Shown here: positions 28,670 to 39,402 of the stretch, piece after piece
Numbering within the stretch: the stretch's first letter is position 1
How the letters are laid out: every line of letters starts with the position of its first letter
Origin: Marinobacter salinus
Lineage (GTDB): Bacteria > Pseudomonadota > Gammaproteobacteria > Pseudomonadales > Oleiphilaceae
DNA: 64,000 nt
Reading direction: 5' to 3'
Assembly: GCF_001854125.1 (NCBI RefSeq)
Contig: NZ_CP017715.1
Location: 1,488,001-1,552,000 of the forward strand
Notes under the pieces: generated by a model
What the model saw: the letters and a program-made list of their open reading frames with translations, nothing else
Told to the model about the DNA's origin: nothing
Database searches by the model: none
Position numbers and translations under genes: made by a program

Positions 28670-28696
28670 TTTATAACCTCAATCAGATAACCAATA

Positions 28697-28721
28697 CGGA
28701 GGCGATCAAGGATCGCCTCCG
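28697..28721 (-). terminator. Hairpin between ndk and rlmN
   Basis: A perfect 11-bp stem CGGAGGCGATC/GATCGCCTCCG with a three-base loop begins 11 bp after the ndk stop. There is no U-tract on the minus strand, so it more likely stabilises the ndk mRNA or lowers read-through than terminates fully. Confidence 0.5.
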
Positions 28722-28731
28722 ATCAACGCAA

Positions 28732-29160
28732 TCAGCCGCGCGGGCAAATCTCGTTGTCATTAAAGAAATACGCAATTTCGCGCTCTGCGGAAGCAGCAGA
28801 ATCTGAGCCATGCACAGCATTTGCGTCGATAGAAGAAGCGAAGTCGGCGCGGATGGTGCCTGCCTCGGCTTCTTTCGGATTTGTTGCACCCATCAGGTCA
28901 CGATTTTTCAGGATGGCGCCCTCGCCTTCCAGAACCTGAACAACAACCGGACCAGACGTCATAAAGGCGACGAGGTCGTTGAAGAAGGGGCGCTCTTTGT
29001 GCTCGGCGTAGAAGCCTTCTGCCTGCTCTTGGGTCAGGTGCATCATTTTCGCAGCGACAATGTTCAGGCCGGCCTTTTCGAAGCGGCTGTAGATTTCGCC
29101 GATCACATTCTTCGCAACAGCGTCGGGCTTGATAATAGAGAGCGTGCGCTCATTTGCCAT
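28732..29160 (-). CDS. ndk: Nucleoside diphosphate kinase
   Basis: Transfers the gamma phosphate among nucleoside triphosphates and diphosphates through a phospho-histidine. The 142 residues match the bacterial length. It begins [20 protein letters not shown]. The catalytic His is in [16 protein letters not shown] (about residue 117), and [18 protein letters not shown] is the nucleotide-binding stretch. It has its own promoter overlapping the iscS stop codon. In relatives the hscBA-fdx-iscX genes directly precede ndk; here iscS does. Confidence 0.97.
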   Translation of the reverse strand: MANERTLSIIKPDAVAKNVIGEIYSRFEKAGLNIVAAKMMHLTQEQAEGFYAEHKERPFFNDLVAFMTSGPVVVQVLEGEGAILKNRDLMGATNPKEAEAGTIRADFASSIDANAVHGSDSAASAEREIAYFFNDNEICPRG

Positions 29161-29202
29161 GGTCTTTCTCCAGTCAGGTTCGGGTTAAAATTCTGGCCTG
29201 CG

Positions 29203-29231
29203 ATTATACGCAGTCCGGGGCCAACTGCCTA
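29203..29231 (-). promoter_or_regulatory. Promoter of ndk
   Basis: TAGGCA (29226-29231) and a perfect TATAAT (29203-29208) with a 17-bp spacer, upstream of ndk. The -35 includes the iscS stop codon. Confidence 0.65.
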
Positions 29232-30377
29232 CCGCACTGCACGAAGGCGACTAACAACATCAACAATTTGCGAGCTGGCGAAGGCGACCTCTTCTTTCGT
29301 TGTGAACCGCCCGAACGAAAACCTGAGCGCTCTGTGGGCCTGTTCATCACTTAAACCAATCCCGCGAAGGACATAGGAGGGCTCGATCGTAGCGGACGCA
29401 CAGGCAGAACCCGATGAAACCGCAAGGTCCCTGAGACCCAGCATAAGCGACTCGGCGTCAACGCCGTCAAAGGAAAGATTCAGAATGCCCGGCACCCGGC
29501 AATCCTGGCTTCCATTAACGGTGACCCCTGAAAGCCCTTCAATGCCCGACATAAAGGTTTCCCGCAAGTTTTCAAGCTCAGCCATTTCCGCTTCCAGCCC
29601 ATCCTGTGCCAGAAGGAAAGCCTTACCCATACCCACGATTTGATGGGTCGGCAAAGTACCTGAGCGCATCCCCCGCTCGTGCCCGCCGCCATGGATCTGC
29701 GCCTCAATACGGACATCCGGTGAACGACGGACGTAAAGTGCGCCAACTCCTTTCGGCCCATATACTTTGTGACCGGACAGGGCCATCAGGTCCACCGGCA
29801 TCCGACTCACATCCACCGGCATTTTACCTGCGGCCTGCGCAGCATCGACGTGAAAAAGCACCCCATGCTCACGCAATAACCGGCCAATTTCGGCAATCTC
29901 GTTGATACAACCCAGCTCGTTATTGACCAGCATCAGACTGACCAGAACGGTATTTTCCCGCAGCGCCTCCAGAACCTGCCCGGCACGGATTCGCCCTTCA
30001 CGGTCCGGAGCCAGCCAGGTCACTTCAACGCCGTGCTGCTCAAGCCACTTGCAGGTATCGAGAACCGCCTTGTGCTCAATGGACGAGGTGACCACATGCA
30101 CACCGGTCCGTCCAGCCACAACACCTTTAATGGCGAGGTTATCGGCCTCAGTCGCACCCGATGTCCAGACAATTTCTCTCGGATCAGCGTGAACCAGGCT
30201 GGCCACCTGCCGGCGCGCAGTTTCCACAGCGGCTTCCGCCTGCCAGCCGAAAGCATGGGTTCGCGATGCGGGATTGCCAAAAATGCCGTCAGGCGTGAGG
30301 TACTTGATCATTTCTTCAGCGACAGACGGATCAACAGGCGTCGTCGCCGCATAGTCCAGATATACGGGCTTTTTCAT
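29229..30377 (-). CDS. iscS: Cysteine desulfurase IscS, C-terminal tail missing
   Basis: PLP enzyme releasing sulfur from cysteine as an enzyme persulfide. The protein starts [16 protein letters not shown], has [10 protein letters not shown], the PLP lysine in [16 protein letters not shown] and the active cysteine in [20 protein letters not shown]. At 382 residues it is about 22 shorter than E. coli IscS: it stops after SRLRAVR, lacking the conserved end ([20 protein letters not shown] in E. coli) that contacts IscU. No iscU, iscA, hscBA, fdx or iscX follows; ndk does. The start at 30377 is chosen by homology; an open frame continues upstream into iscR. Confidence 0.93.
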   Translation of the reverse strand: MKKPVYLDYAATTPVDPSVAEEMIKYLTPDGIFGNPASRTHAFGWQAEAAVETARRQVASLVHADPREIVWTSGATEADNLAIKGVVAGRTGVHVVTSSIEHKAVLDTCKWLEQHGVEVTWLAPDREGRIRAGQVLEALRENTVLVSLMLVNNELGCINEIAEIGRLLREHGVLFHVDAAQAAGKMPVDVSRMPVDLMALSGHKVYGPKGVGALYVRRSPDVRIEAQIHGGGHERGMRSGTLPTHQIVGMGKAFLLAQDGLEAEMAELENLRETFMSGIEGLSGVTVNGSQDCRVPGILNLSFDGVDAESLMLGLRDLAVSSGSACASATIEPSYVLRGIGLSDEQAHRALRFSFGRFTTKEEVAFASSQIVDVVSRLRAVR

Positions 30378-30396
30378 GGTATCAAGGGATATTGTG

Positions 30397-30894
30397 TCAG
30401 GCCGGCGCCTGATCGGACAGGCGTTCGGTATTAATCGTTTCAGAACCGTCATCAGACTGACGCCGGTTCTGGCGGTCCGCAACCTGGCGGATTTCGTGCT
30501 TTCTCATCAGGTCACCAAGACTGATTTCGCTCAGGAACTGATGAATCTGGTCACTCAGATCAGACCACAGGTGGTGAGTCAGGCACTTTTCTCCCTTCTG
30601 GCAGTCGCCCTTGTTTCCGCATCGCGTGGTATCAAGAGACTCACTGACAGCATCGACGACTTCCGCAATGTAAACCTCTCCAGCGATACGACTCAGGCGA
30701 TAGCCTCCGCCGGGCCCGCGAACACTGACAACGAGATTCCTTCGGCGGAGACGGGAGAAAAGCTGCTCCAGGTAGGATAGTGATATTTCCTGTCGGGCTG
30801 AAATATCAGCAAGACTCACCGGGCCCTGGTCTCCGTGCAGAGCCAAGTCCAGCATTGCCGTGACGGCGTAGCGGCCTTTGGTGGTCAACTTCAT
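30397..30894 (-). CDS. iscR: Fe-S cluster-sensing regulator IscR
   Basis: Rrf2-family DNA-binding repressor or activator carrying a 2Fe-2S cluster, controlling Fe-S assembly genes. The 165 residues start [20 protein letters not shown], with the winged helix over 1-65 ([13 protein letters not shown]). The ligands Cys92, Cys98, Cys104 and His107 in [18 protein letters not shown] match E. coli IscR in both spacing and numbering. It is followed 19 bp later by iscS. A type-1-like IscR site overlaps its own promoter, suggesting autoregulation. Confidence 0.96.
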   Translation of the reverse strand: MKLTTKGRYAVTAMLDLALHGDQGPVSLADISARQEISLSYLEQLFSRLRRRNLVVSVRGPGGGYRLSRIAGEVYIAEVVDAVSESLDTTRCGNKGDCQKGEKCLTHHLWSDLSDQIHQFLSEISLGDLMRKHEIRQVADRQNRRQSDDGSETINTERLSDQAPA

Positions 30895-30938
30895 ACAATC
30901 AGCCCCATGATGGGATTGAATCTAATTTCACAGACGCG

Positions 30939-30971
30939 AGTATGAATTGACCTACTATTTCAGTCAAGTAT
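30939..30971 (-). promoter_or_regulatory. iscR promoter with type-1-like IscR site
   Basis: On the minus strand TTGACT (30962-30967), a 17-bp spacer and CATACT (30939-30944). The 26-bp stretch 30946-30971 begins ATACTTGACTGAAATAGTA, a good match to the left and centre of the type 1 IscR pattern (ATAxxYGACTRwwwYAGTC); the right arm is poorer. Autorepression is inferred. Confidence 0.6.
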
Positions 30972-31751
30972 TCAGCCTCGTGTCTCTTCGCTCTCGTCCC
31001 GGACGCAGTCAAAATCCTCCTCATGGAGCGGCGGGAGCGCACCGTTCTGGTATTCACTGTTCACCTTACGAATGGCCTTGCACATGTTCTCAATACGATC
31101 ATCAACAGCGTGCATGTGGTCCAGCAATGAACGCATGGCGCGAGCAACCGGGTCAGGCATTTCTTCGGTTACACCATAGGCATCGAAGCCCATCCGCTCT
31201 TCCATCTCCTTACGACGCACATCATCGTCTTCGGTTTTGCGCTTGACAATAATCCGCCCCGGGATACCGACAACAGTTGCTCCGGCAGGAACCGCTTTGG
31301 TGACCACAGAGTTCGAACCCACTTTGGCGCCCTCTCCCACCTCAAACGGGCCAAGAATTTTGGCCCCGGCGCCGACGACTACACCATTACCGATCGTTGG
31401 GTGCCGCTTACCCTTGTTCCAGCTCGTCCCGCCCAGGGTCACGCCCTGGTAAAGGGTAACATCATCGCCAATCACAGTGGTCTCACCAATCACTACGCCC
31501 ATGCCATGATCGATAAAAAAGCGCCGACCAATCGTCGCTCCCGGATGAATCTCAACGCCGGTCAACCACCTCGCAACTGTCGAGATTGTGCGGGCCAGCC
31601 ATTTCAGCCCCATCCGCCATAGCCGGTGGGCAAACCGGTGAAACAACAAGGCATGCAGCCCCGGGTAATTGGTCAAAACCTCGAACGTATTCCTGGCCGC
31701 CGGATCCCGGTGAAAAACGCTCTTAATGTCTTCCCTCAAACGCTCAAACAT
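30972..31751 (-). CDS. cysE: Serine O-acetyltransferase
   Basis: Makes O-acetylserine for cysteine synthesis. The 259 residues have an N-terminal helical domain ([20 protein letters not shown]) and a left-handed parallel beta helix of hexapeptide repeats with [20 protein letters not shown] (catalytic His/Asp region) and [19 protein letters not shown]. The C-terminal extension is longer than in minimal forms. The chosen ATG has AGGA eight bases upstream and overlaps the trmJ end by eight bases; an ATG six bases earlier is also possible. It lies directly upstream of iscR, so cysteine supply and desulfuration are adjacent. Confidence 0.95.
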   Translation of the reverse strand: MFERLREDIKSVFHRDPAARNTFEVLTNYPGLHALLFHRFAHRLWRMGLKWLARTISTVARWLTGVEIHPGATIGRRFFIDHGMGVVIGETTVIGDDVTLYQGVTLGGTSWNKGKRHPTIGNGVVVGAGAKILGPFEVGEGAKVGSNSVVTKAVPAGATVVGIPGRIIVKRKTEDDDVRRKEMEERMGFDAYGVTEEMPDPVARAMRSLLDHMHAVDDRIENMCKAIRKVNSEYQNGALPPLHEEDFDCVRDESEETRG

Positions 31752-32604
31752 GGCCATTTTCCTGTCCCGTCGCCTTCGCATCGGCATCGGTTGGTTTACG
31801 GTTGCCGCTGGCACCAACCGCTTTCTGCACTGCGGTCAGTATGCCCCTGAGAATGTTAATCTCCATCTGATCCAGTCTCGCGCGCTGAAACAGCCGCCGC
31901 AAGCGGGTCATCAGCTGACGAGGGTTGTCTCGTCGGTGGAAATCCACATCCGTTAGCACCTGCTCAAGGTGCCCGAAAAAACCCTCGACATCGTTCACCG
32001 GAGCGGGAGGGATATCCCAGCCGGGATCTCCCGGTGCAGTCATGGGCTTTAAATATGGGCTCCCCGCCCCGGCTTCAAGACCGCGGAGATGATACATCCT
32101 CAACTCATAGCACATAACCTGAACAGCCATCGCCAGATTCAGGGAACTGTAGTCGGGGTTGGACGGTATATGGATATGGTAGTGGCAGCGCTGGAGCTCA
32201 TCGTTGCTCAGACCATGATTTTCCCGACCAAACACCAGTGCCACATTTCCCTTCTCGGCATTCTGACAGGCGGCTACCGCTGCCTCCGGCGGTGGGATCA
32301 CCGGCCAGGGAACCTTGCGCCCACGCGCACTTGTGCCCATCACGAGTGTGCAGCCGGACAAGGCTTCATCCAGGGACGACACAACATTGGCCCGATCCAG
32401 GACATCCGACGCCCCGGCCGCTCGGGCGTATGACGCCTCATCGGGGAACGAATTCGGATTGACCAGCCAGAGATTGCCCAGCCCCATGTTTTTCATGGCT
32501 CGGGCCACTGCACCGATGTTACCCGAGTGCGACGTTTCAACCAGAACGATACGGATCTGATCCTGGAATGTGTCTATGCCCATCGGAAGTGCCGGTTTGT
32601 GCAT
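31744..32604 (-). CDS. trmJ: tRNA (cytidine/uridine-32-2'-O-)-methyltransferase TrmJ
   Basis: SPOUT-class methyltransferase that 2'-O-methylates position 32 of tRNA anticodon loops. The conserved start [20 protein letters not shown] is followed by [12 protein letters not shown], the trefoil-knot SAM motif [17 protein letters not shown] and [20 protein letters not shown]. The start is uncertain: ATG at 32604 is used, but 32583 (MGIDTFQDQ) would fit the family length equally. It is divergent from suhB, the usual arrangement in gammaproteobacteria. Confidence 0.92.
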   Translation of the reverse strand: MHKPALPMGIDTFQDQIRIVLVETSHSGNIGAVARAMKNMGLGNLWLVNPNSFPDEASYARAAGASDVLDRANVVSSLDEALSGCTLVMGTSARGRKVPWPVIPPPEAAVAACQNAEKGNVALVFGRENHGLSNDELQRCHYHIHIPSNPDYSSLNLAMAVQVMCYELRMYHLRGLEAGAGSPYLKPMTAPGDPGWDIPPAPVNDVEGFFGHLEQVLTDVDFHRRDNPRQLMTRLRRLFQRARLDQMEINILRGILTAVQKAVGASGNRKPTDADAKATGQENGHV

Positions 32605-32776
32605 CGTAAGCAGGTCCAAGCTGAATGAATAAGATCGCCCATGATACCAGAAACGATCCACCTCCCGCCTGTGCGGGAATGCCCTAATCCTTTGGTATCC
32701 GTGCTATTGCTAAGTCGAAAAACATACAAGCGGGGTCATCTTTTGCTATCATAGCCGGCCTTCACACACCCGGATA

Positions 32777-33589
32777 ATGAACACTCAGATGCAACCAGCT
32801 ATCAAAATGGCCCTTCGCGTAGCGCGTCAGGGGTCCGACTACCTGAAAGCACACTTCGAGCGACAGGAACCTTCCGGCAAGGACGACACAGAACGCCGCC
32901 GTCAGCTGGATCGGGTTGAGCAGTCTATTTACGACAATTTTGCGGAACAACTCGAAAAGGCCTACAAGGATCACAGCATCGCCGCTCTTAATGAGGCGAG
33001 CGCTGACACCAGCGAGAGAAGCTGGCACATTTTCCCGGTTCTGGGACGCGAGAACTTTCTCAGAGGCATCCCCGAATTTGCCCTGGCTCTGTCCCAGAAG
33101 AAAAACAACCGCACCGAGAACCTGCTGATCGTGAACCCGGTGACCGGCGAAGAGTATTCCGCCAGCCGTGGGCACGGCGCGGCCCTCAACAGCCGGAGGG
33201 TTCGTGCTTCGGACATCAAACAAACCAAAATGGCAGCCATCTCCAGCAACCTGCTCGATCAGGCCCGCAAGAGCGAGGATCCCCAGCTGTGGGGTGAAAT
33301 GGCATCAGTACTCGCCCGCGAATCCGCCATGTTCCGGACATCCGGCTGCGTCGCACTGGACATTGCCCGGGTTTCTTCAGGCAGCCTGGATGCTGCGGTC
33401 ATCTTTCGACCAGAAGCGGCGGACCTGGACCTCGGCGTCACCATCGCAATGGAGTCCGGCGCATTGACCGGTGATTTCTCGGGAAACCCCTCAACCGGCA
33501 ATGCCCGTCAGTTGATTGTCGCCAACCCCAAGCTTTTCCGTGAAGTCCTGAAGGTACTGCACCCCTTCAGAGGTCGCCTGCCCCGCTGA
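32777..33589 (+). CDS. suhB: SuhB-like inositol monophosphatase family protein with lost metal-binding motif
   Basis: By position (divergent from trmJ) and by overall sequence this is SuhB. In E. coli SuhB hydrolyses inositol-1-phosphate and also joins the NusG/Nus rRNA antitermination complex. The 270 residues align along the full length, for example EEYSASRGHGAALNSRRVRA, RTSGCVALDIARVSSGSLDA and SGALTGDF. However, the DPLDGTTNF metal-binding motif is replaced by FPVLGRENF, so both aspartates are gone, and the WD of the late motif is AD. Catalysis is therefore unlikely. The reading frame is intact and the gene is closed by a strong terminator, so it is not a pseudogene. Confidence 0.88.
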   Translation: MNTQMQPAIKMALRVARQGSDYLKAHFERQEPSGKDDTERRRQLDRVEQSIYDNFAEQLEKAYKDHSIAALNEASADTSERSWHIFPVLGRENFLRGIPEFALALSQKKNNRTENLLIVNPVTGEEYSASRGHGAALNSRRVRASDIKQTKMAAISSNLLDQARKSEDPQLWGEMASVLARESAMFRTSGCVALDIARVSSGSLDAAVIFRPEAADLDLGVTIAMESGALTGDFSGNPSTGNARQLIVANPKLFREVLKVLHPFRGRLPR

Positions 33590-33611
33590 CCGACTGCGGT
33601 CCTTCGGGCAT

Positions 33612-33650
33612 AAAAAAAACCGCCATCCCGAGGGAGTGGCGGTTTTTTTA
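33612..33650. terminator. Bidirectional terminator between suhB and secF
   Basis: A7-ACCGCCA pairs with TGGCGGT-T6 around CCCGAGGGAG, with long A and T runs on both sides. It serves both convergent genes. Confidence 0.95.
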
Positions 33651-33665
33651 TGCCCACAGGTCTCT

Positions 33666-34619
33666 TTACATACGGTTCAGCCACTCCGGCGGCTGTTCCT
33701 CTTCTTCGCCATTGTCGGCACCTTCTTTCGCCGGAAGCATCAGGTCCTCGCGGGAAACACCAAACGCAACCAGCAAGCTTGCGGAAACGTAAATAGAGGA
33801 ATAAGTACCCACGACGACACCGATAATCAGAGCCAACGAAAAGTTGTTAATCGCCTCGCCGCCAAACAGGTAAAGGGCGAGTAGAACAACGAGTGTTGTT
33901 CCGGAAGTGTTGATCGTACGGCTGATAGTCTGGTGAATCGAGGTATTAATGATGTCCCAGGAACTCCCGACACGCATCTTTCGGAAATTTTCACGGATCC
34001 GGTCCGACACGACAATGGTGTCGTTCAGGGAGTAACCAATAACCGCAAGCAACGCCGCCAGTACCGTAAGATCGAATGTCCATTGGAACAGGGCAAAAAA
34101 CCCCAGAACAATGACGACATCGTGAGCCAGGGGCAACACCGATGCGATACCGAACTTGAACTGAAAGCGCATCCCGACATAAATCAGAACGACTGCGAGA
34201 GCGAGCAGTAAACCAAGGCCACTGTCTTCTTTTAACTCTTCGCCAACCTGAGAACCGATGAACTCGGAACTTATCAGTTCAAGCTCGTCACCACTCGCTG
34301 TCAGCGCACGGGTTACTTCCTCGCCAAGTTTATCATTGCCCGCTTCAGCAAGACGGACCAGGACAGTCGTGTCCGCACCGAAATTCTGCACGACAAATTG
34401 CTCATAGCCGGCCGCATCCAGGGTGGCCCGAATTTCACCAAGAGCGGGAGCCTCGACATACTCGAATTCGACCGACGTACCACCAGTGAAGTCCATACCC
34501 AGGTTAAGCCCGCGCACCGCAAGTAATACGACGGAAATAACCAGAAGCGTAATTGAGAGGATTGAAGCAACCTTCCTCAACCCCATAAAATCAAACGGTT
34601 TCTTATCGTGCTCAGACAT
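33666..34619 (-). CDS. secF: Protein translocase subunit SecF
   Basis: Inner-membrane partner of SecD that uses proton motive force to pull proteins through SecYEG. The 317 residues contain six membrane helices, the conserved LNLGMDFTGGTSVEFEY after helix 1, and a large periplasmic loop. YSLNDTIVVSDRIRENFRK lies between helices 4 and 5. The start at 34619 overlaps the secD end by eight bases and gives the expected length; the open frame extends further upstream without similarity. The acidic C terminus (NGEEEEQPPEW) is longer than in E. coli. Confidence 0.96.
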   Translation of the reverse strand: MSEHDKKPFDFMGLRKVASILSITLLVISVVLLAVRGLNLGMDFTGGTSVEFEYVEAPALGEIRATLDAAGYEQFVVQNFGADTTVLVRLAEAGNDKLGEEVTRALTASGDELELISSEFIGSQVGEELKEDSGLGLLLALAVVLIYVGMRFQFKFGIASVLPLAHDVVIVLGFFALFQWTFDLTVLAALLAVIGYSLNDTIVVSDRIRENFRKMRVGSSWDIINTSIHQTISRTINTSGTTLVVLLALYLFGGEAINNFSLALIIGVVVGTYSSIYVSASLLVAFGVSREDLMLPAKEGADNGEEEEQPPEWLNRM

Positions 34620-36486
34620 TTGCGAGCTTCCCTCCGATCGACAGTTTCTCGATCTTGCGACCGCCATAAACAAGGTTCACGATGCTGCGACTGACCATCA
34701 ACCCGGAGAACATTGAGGTGAGGATGCCCAGACACAGGGTTACGGCGAAGCCTTTGACCGGGCCGGAGCCCATGGCAAACAGGATTACCGCAACCAAAAG
34801 GGTCGTGATATTGGCATCGAAAATCGAGACAAACGCCCTTGAGTAGCCCGAATTGATTGCAGACTGAGGTGGTAGCCCGGACTTGAGCTCTTCTCTTATG
34901 CGCTCAAATATCAGTACGTTCGCATCCACAGCCATACCAACTGTCAGCACTATACCGGCGATACCCGGCAAGGTCAGTGTTGCGGAAAGTATGGACATAC
35001 AGGCAATCAGTAACATGAGATTCAGTGTCAGTGCCACGTTGGCAATCAGACCGAAGCCCCGGTAATAAACCAACATGTAAAGAAGGACGAGGACAAAGCC
35101 CAGCAGCACTGACATCACACCAGCGTCGATATTCTTCTGACCAAGGCTTGGACCAATCGTCCGTTCCTGGACAAAGTACATCGGTGCCGCGAGGGCGCCG
35201 GCACGCAGCAACAACGCCAACTCTGCCGCCTCGGGAATCGAGTCAAGACCGGTAATCCGGAAACTGCTACCCAACGCAGACTGGATAGTCGCCAGGCTGA
35301 TGATGCCTTTCTCAACGACCCGTTTGTCGACAGTCGTCATCTCACCATCGACCATGCGGTTTTCTGTTTCAGTGCGGAATTCAATAAAGAGTACCGCCAT
35401 GCGACGACCAATGGCGTTACGAGTTGCACGGTTCATCTGGTCGCCACCGACGGAATCCATGGTGATATTCACCTGCGGCTGACCGTTCTCGTCAAATGCC
35501 TGCTGAGCATTCGCGACGTTATTGCCCGTCGTAATCACATCACGTTCCAGGCGGGCTGTCCGCTGGGGATTGTCACGGAAACCAAACTCTTCAACCTCGC
35601 CTGCCGGCGCGTCCTGACGCGCCTCCAGACGAAACTCCAGGTTCGCCGTAGCGCCAAGAACTCGCTTGGCCTGGGCCGTATCCTGCACACCGGGCAACTC
35701 GACGATGATCCGGTCAGCTCCCTGACGCTGAACCAGCGGTTCCGCTACACCAAGCTCATTAACCCGGTTGCGGATGGTGGTCAGGTTCTGCTCCAGCGCG
35801 TACTCCTGAATGGACTTAACTTCCGCCTCCGAAAGCGAGAGCACAATCTGGCGCTCCTCACCTTCCGTTCGCTCGTCCATCAGGAACTGGTTGTACTGCC
35901 CACGAATCAGATCGAAGGCCTCGGCACGAGATTCTTCGTCACGGAAGCTCAGGACAATCTGACGCTGCCCTTCGACATTGCCACCACGATAGCGAATACG
36001 CTCTTCCCGAAGATCACCCTTGATCTGACCCGAAAGCGCCTCCAGGCGCTGGTTAACCGCCGTCTCCATATCCACTTCCAACAGGAAATGGACACCACCA
36101 CGCAGGTCGAGACCGAGCTTCATGGGTCCGGCACCGAGGCTCTTCAGCCAATCCGGAGTCGAGGGCGCCATATTCAATGCGACGAGGTACTCGTTACCCA
36201 GCACGGACTGAACGGCAGGCCGGGCCTGCAGTTGGCCTTCAGCAGTGGTAAGGCGAATCAGGGCATCCCGATCCTGAAGCGTGCTGCTTTTTACCTCTAT
36301 ACCCTCCGATTCCAAAGCCTTGACAGCCCGGTCCAGCACACCTTCGTTAACTTCTGTGCTGCTTCGGGCACCAGTAATCTGGATGGCATAATCGTCAGGG
36401 AAAAGGTTGGGTAAAGCGTAGATAAACCCGATCACAAGCGCGACCAGGATAACCAGGTTTTTCCAAAGCGGATACTTGTTCAGCAT
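34612..36486 (-). CDS. secD: Protein translocase subunit SecD
   Basis: RND-like subunit of the SecDF-YajC complex (624 residues). One N-terminal membrane helix (LVILVALVIGFIYALPNLF) is followed by a large periplasmic P1 domain with LGLDLRGGVHFLLEVD. Five more helices include VGMAVDANVLIFERIREELK, the signature with the proton-relay Asp, and a stretch near GFVLVLLYMLVYYRGFGL. The gene order yajC-secD-secF is standard, downstream of tgt and queA on the same strand, with an 81-bp gap to yajC. Confidence 0.97.
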   Translation of the reverse strand: MLNKYPLWKNLVILVALVIGFIYALPNLFPDDYAIQITGARSSTEVNEGVLDRAVKALESEGIEVKSSTLQDRDALIRLTTAEGQLQARPAVQSVLGNEYLVALNMAPSTPDWLKSLGAGPMKLGLDLRGGVHFLLEVDMETAVNQRLEALSGQIKGDLREERIRYRGGNVEGQRQIVLSFRDEESRAEAFDLIRGQYNQFLMDERTEGEERQIVLSLSEAEVKSIQEYALEQNLTTIRNRVNELGVAEPLVQRQGADRIIVELPGVQDTAQAKRVLGATANLEFRLEARQDAPAGEVEEFGFRDNPQRTARLERDVITTGNNVANAQQAFDENGQPQVNITMDSVGGDQMNRATRNAIGRRMAVLFIEFRTETENRMVDGEMTTVDKRVVEKGIISLATIQSALGSSFRITGLDSIPEAAELALLLRAGALAAPMYFVQERTIGPSLGQKNIDAGVMSVLLGFVLVLLYMLVYYRGFGLIANVALTLNLMLLIACMSILSATLTLPGIAGIVLTVGMAVDANVLIFERIREELKSGLPPQSAINSGYSRAFVSIFDANITTLLVAVILFAMGSGPVKGFAVTLCLGILTSMFSGLMVSRSIVNLVYGGRKIEKLSIGGKLANV

Positions 36487-36567
36487 GGGATCCCTATTTA
36501 GCCGGCCAAAGGCCGGCCTTGGTGTTTCAGCCAGAAAGAATCAAACCGTCGGGTTACGGCCTCCGGC

Positions 36568-36930
36568 TCAGATGTCCTTCAGAGTTCCTTTGGGCAGAGC
36601 TGCAGCAACAGCAACCTTCTGCACCTTGATCTCAACGTTGTCAGCAATTTCAACAACAATAAAATCGTCGGTGACCTTGGTAATCTTGCCGGCAACGCCG
36701 CCGGAAGTAACGATCTCGTCGCCCTTGTTCAGGCCGGACATCAGGGCTTTATGCTCTTTGGCACGTTTGGATTGCGGACGCCAGATCAGGAAGTAGAAAA
36801 TCAGGATAAAGCCGGCGAAGAAAATCACCTGCCCCATCACACCCATACCCTGGGCTGCAGCGTCTTGTGCCATCGCCAGCGTGGGCATGATTGCCATTAG
36901 GCCAGCTACGAGCAATTTAATCGATTTCAT
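36568..36930 (-). CDS. yajC: Sec translocon accessory subunit YajC
   Basis: Small single-span protein (120 residues) that associates with SecDF. Besides a hydrophobic start that could act as a signal peptide (MKSIKLLVAGLMAIMPTLAMA), it has the YajC membrane helix (QVIFFAGFILIFYFLIWRPQ) followed by the cytoplasmic domain with LNKGDEIVTSGGVAGKITKV. The ATG at 36930 has GGAG seven bases upstream; the eight codons before it are not needed. It is followed by secD and preceded 29 bp upstream by tgt. Confidence 0.95.
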   Translation of the reverse strand: MKSIKLLVAGLMAIMPTLAMAQDAAAQGMGVMGQVIFFAGFILIFYFLIWRPQSKRAKEHKALMSGLNKGDEIVTSGGVAGKITKVTDDFIVVEIADNVEIKVQKVAVAAALPKGTLKDI

Positions 36931-36959
36931 TGAATATCTCCGTTGGTTAAGCAATAAGT

Positions 36960-39199
<2,240 letters not shown>

Positions 39200-39232
39200 G
39201 GAATGGACTATTCACGACAGAGCGGGAAAGAA

Positions 39233-39319
39233 TGGTAGCGGCGGGCGGACTCGAACCGCCACGGGTTTTACCCCAACGGATTTTGAATCCGTCGTGTCTA
39301 CCAATTTCACCACGCCGCC
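39233..39319 (-). tRNA. tRNA-Leu(CAA)
   Basis: An 87-nt class II tRNA on the minus strand: acceptor GGCGGCG/CGCCGCT, D-arm GTGAAATTGGTAGACAC, anticodon loop TTCAAAA giving CAA, long variable arm, T-arm GGTTCGAGTCC and encoded ACCA. It is transcribed toward queA with no terminator in the short gap, so read-through into queA-tgt is possible. Confidence 0.97.
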
Positions 39320-39336
39320 ATCAGAAAGTGCTGGGG

Positions 39337-39364
39337 ATTATACTGAGCTCTCCCGCGAAAGCAA
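39337..39364 (-). promoter_or_regulatory. Promoter of tRNA-Leu
   Basis: TTGCTT (39359-39364) and a perfect TATAAT (39337-39342) with a 16-bp spacer on the minus strand, in the gap between flgL and the tRNA. Confidence 0.75.
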
Positions 39365-39402
39365 TACGGGCAGCGGACAGATCTGCCCCAGCCTTCAAAT
39401 AT

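Noticed and set aside
32777..33589. suhB as a pseudogene
   Set aside because: The frame is uninterrupted, full length and closed by a strong terminator, and conserved non-catalytic segments remain. Loss of the motif alone does not make it a pseudogene.
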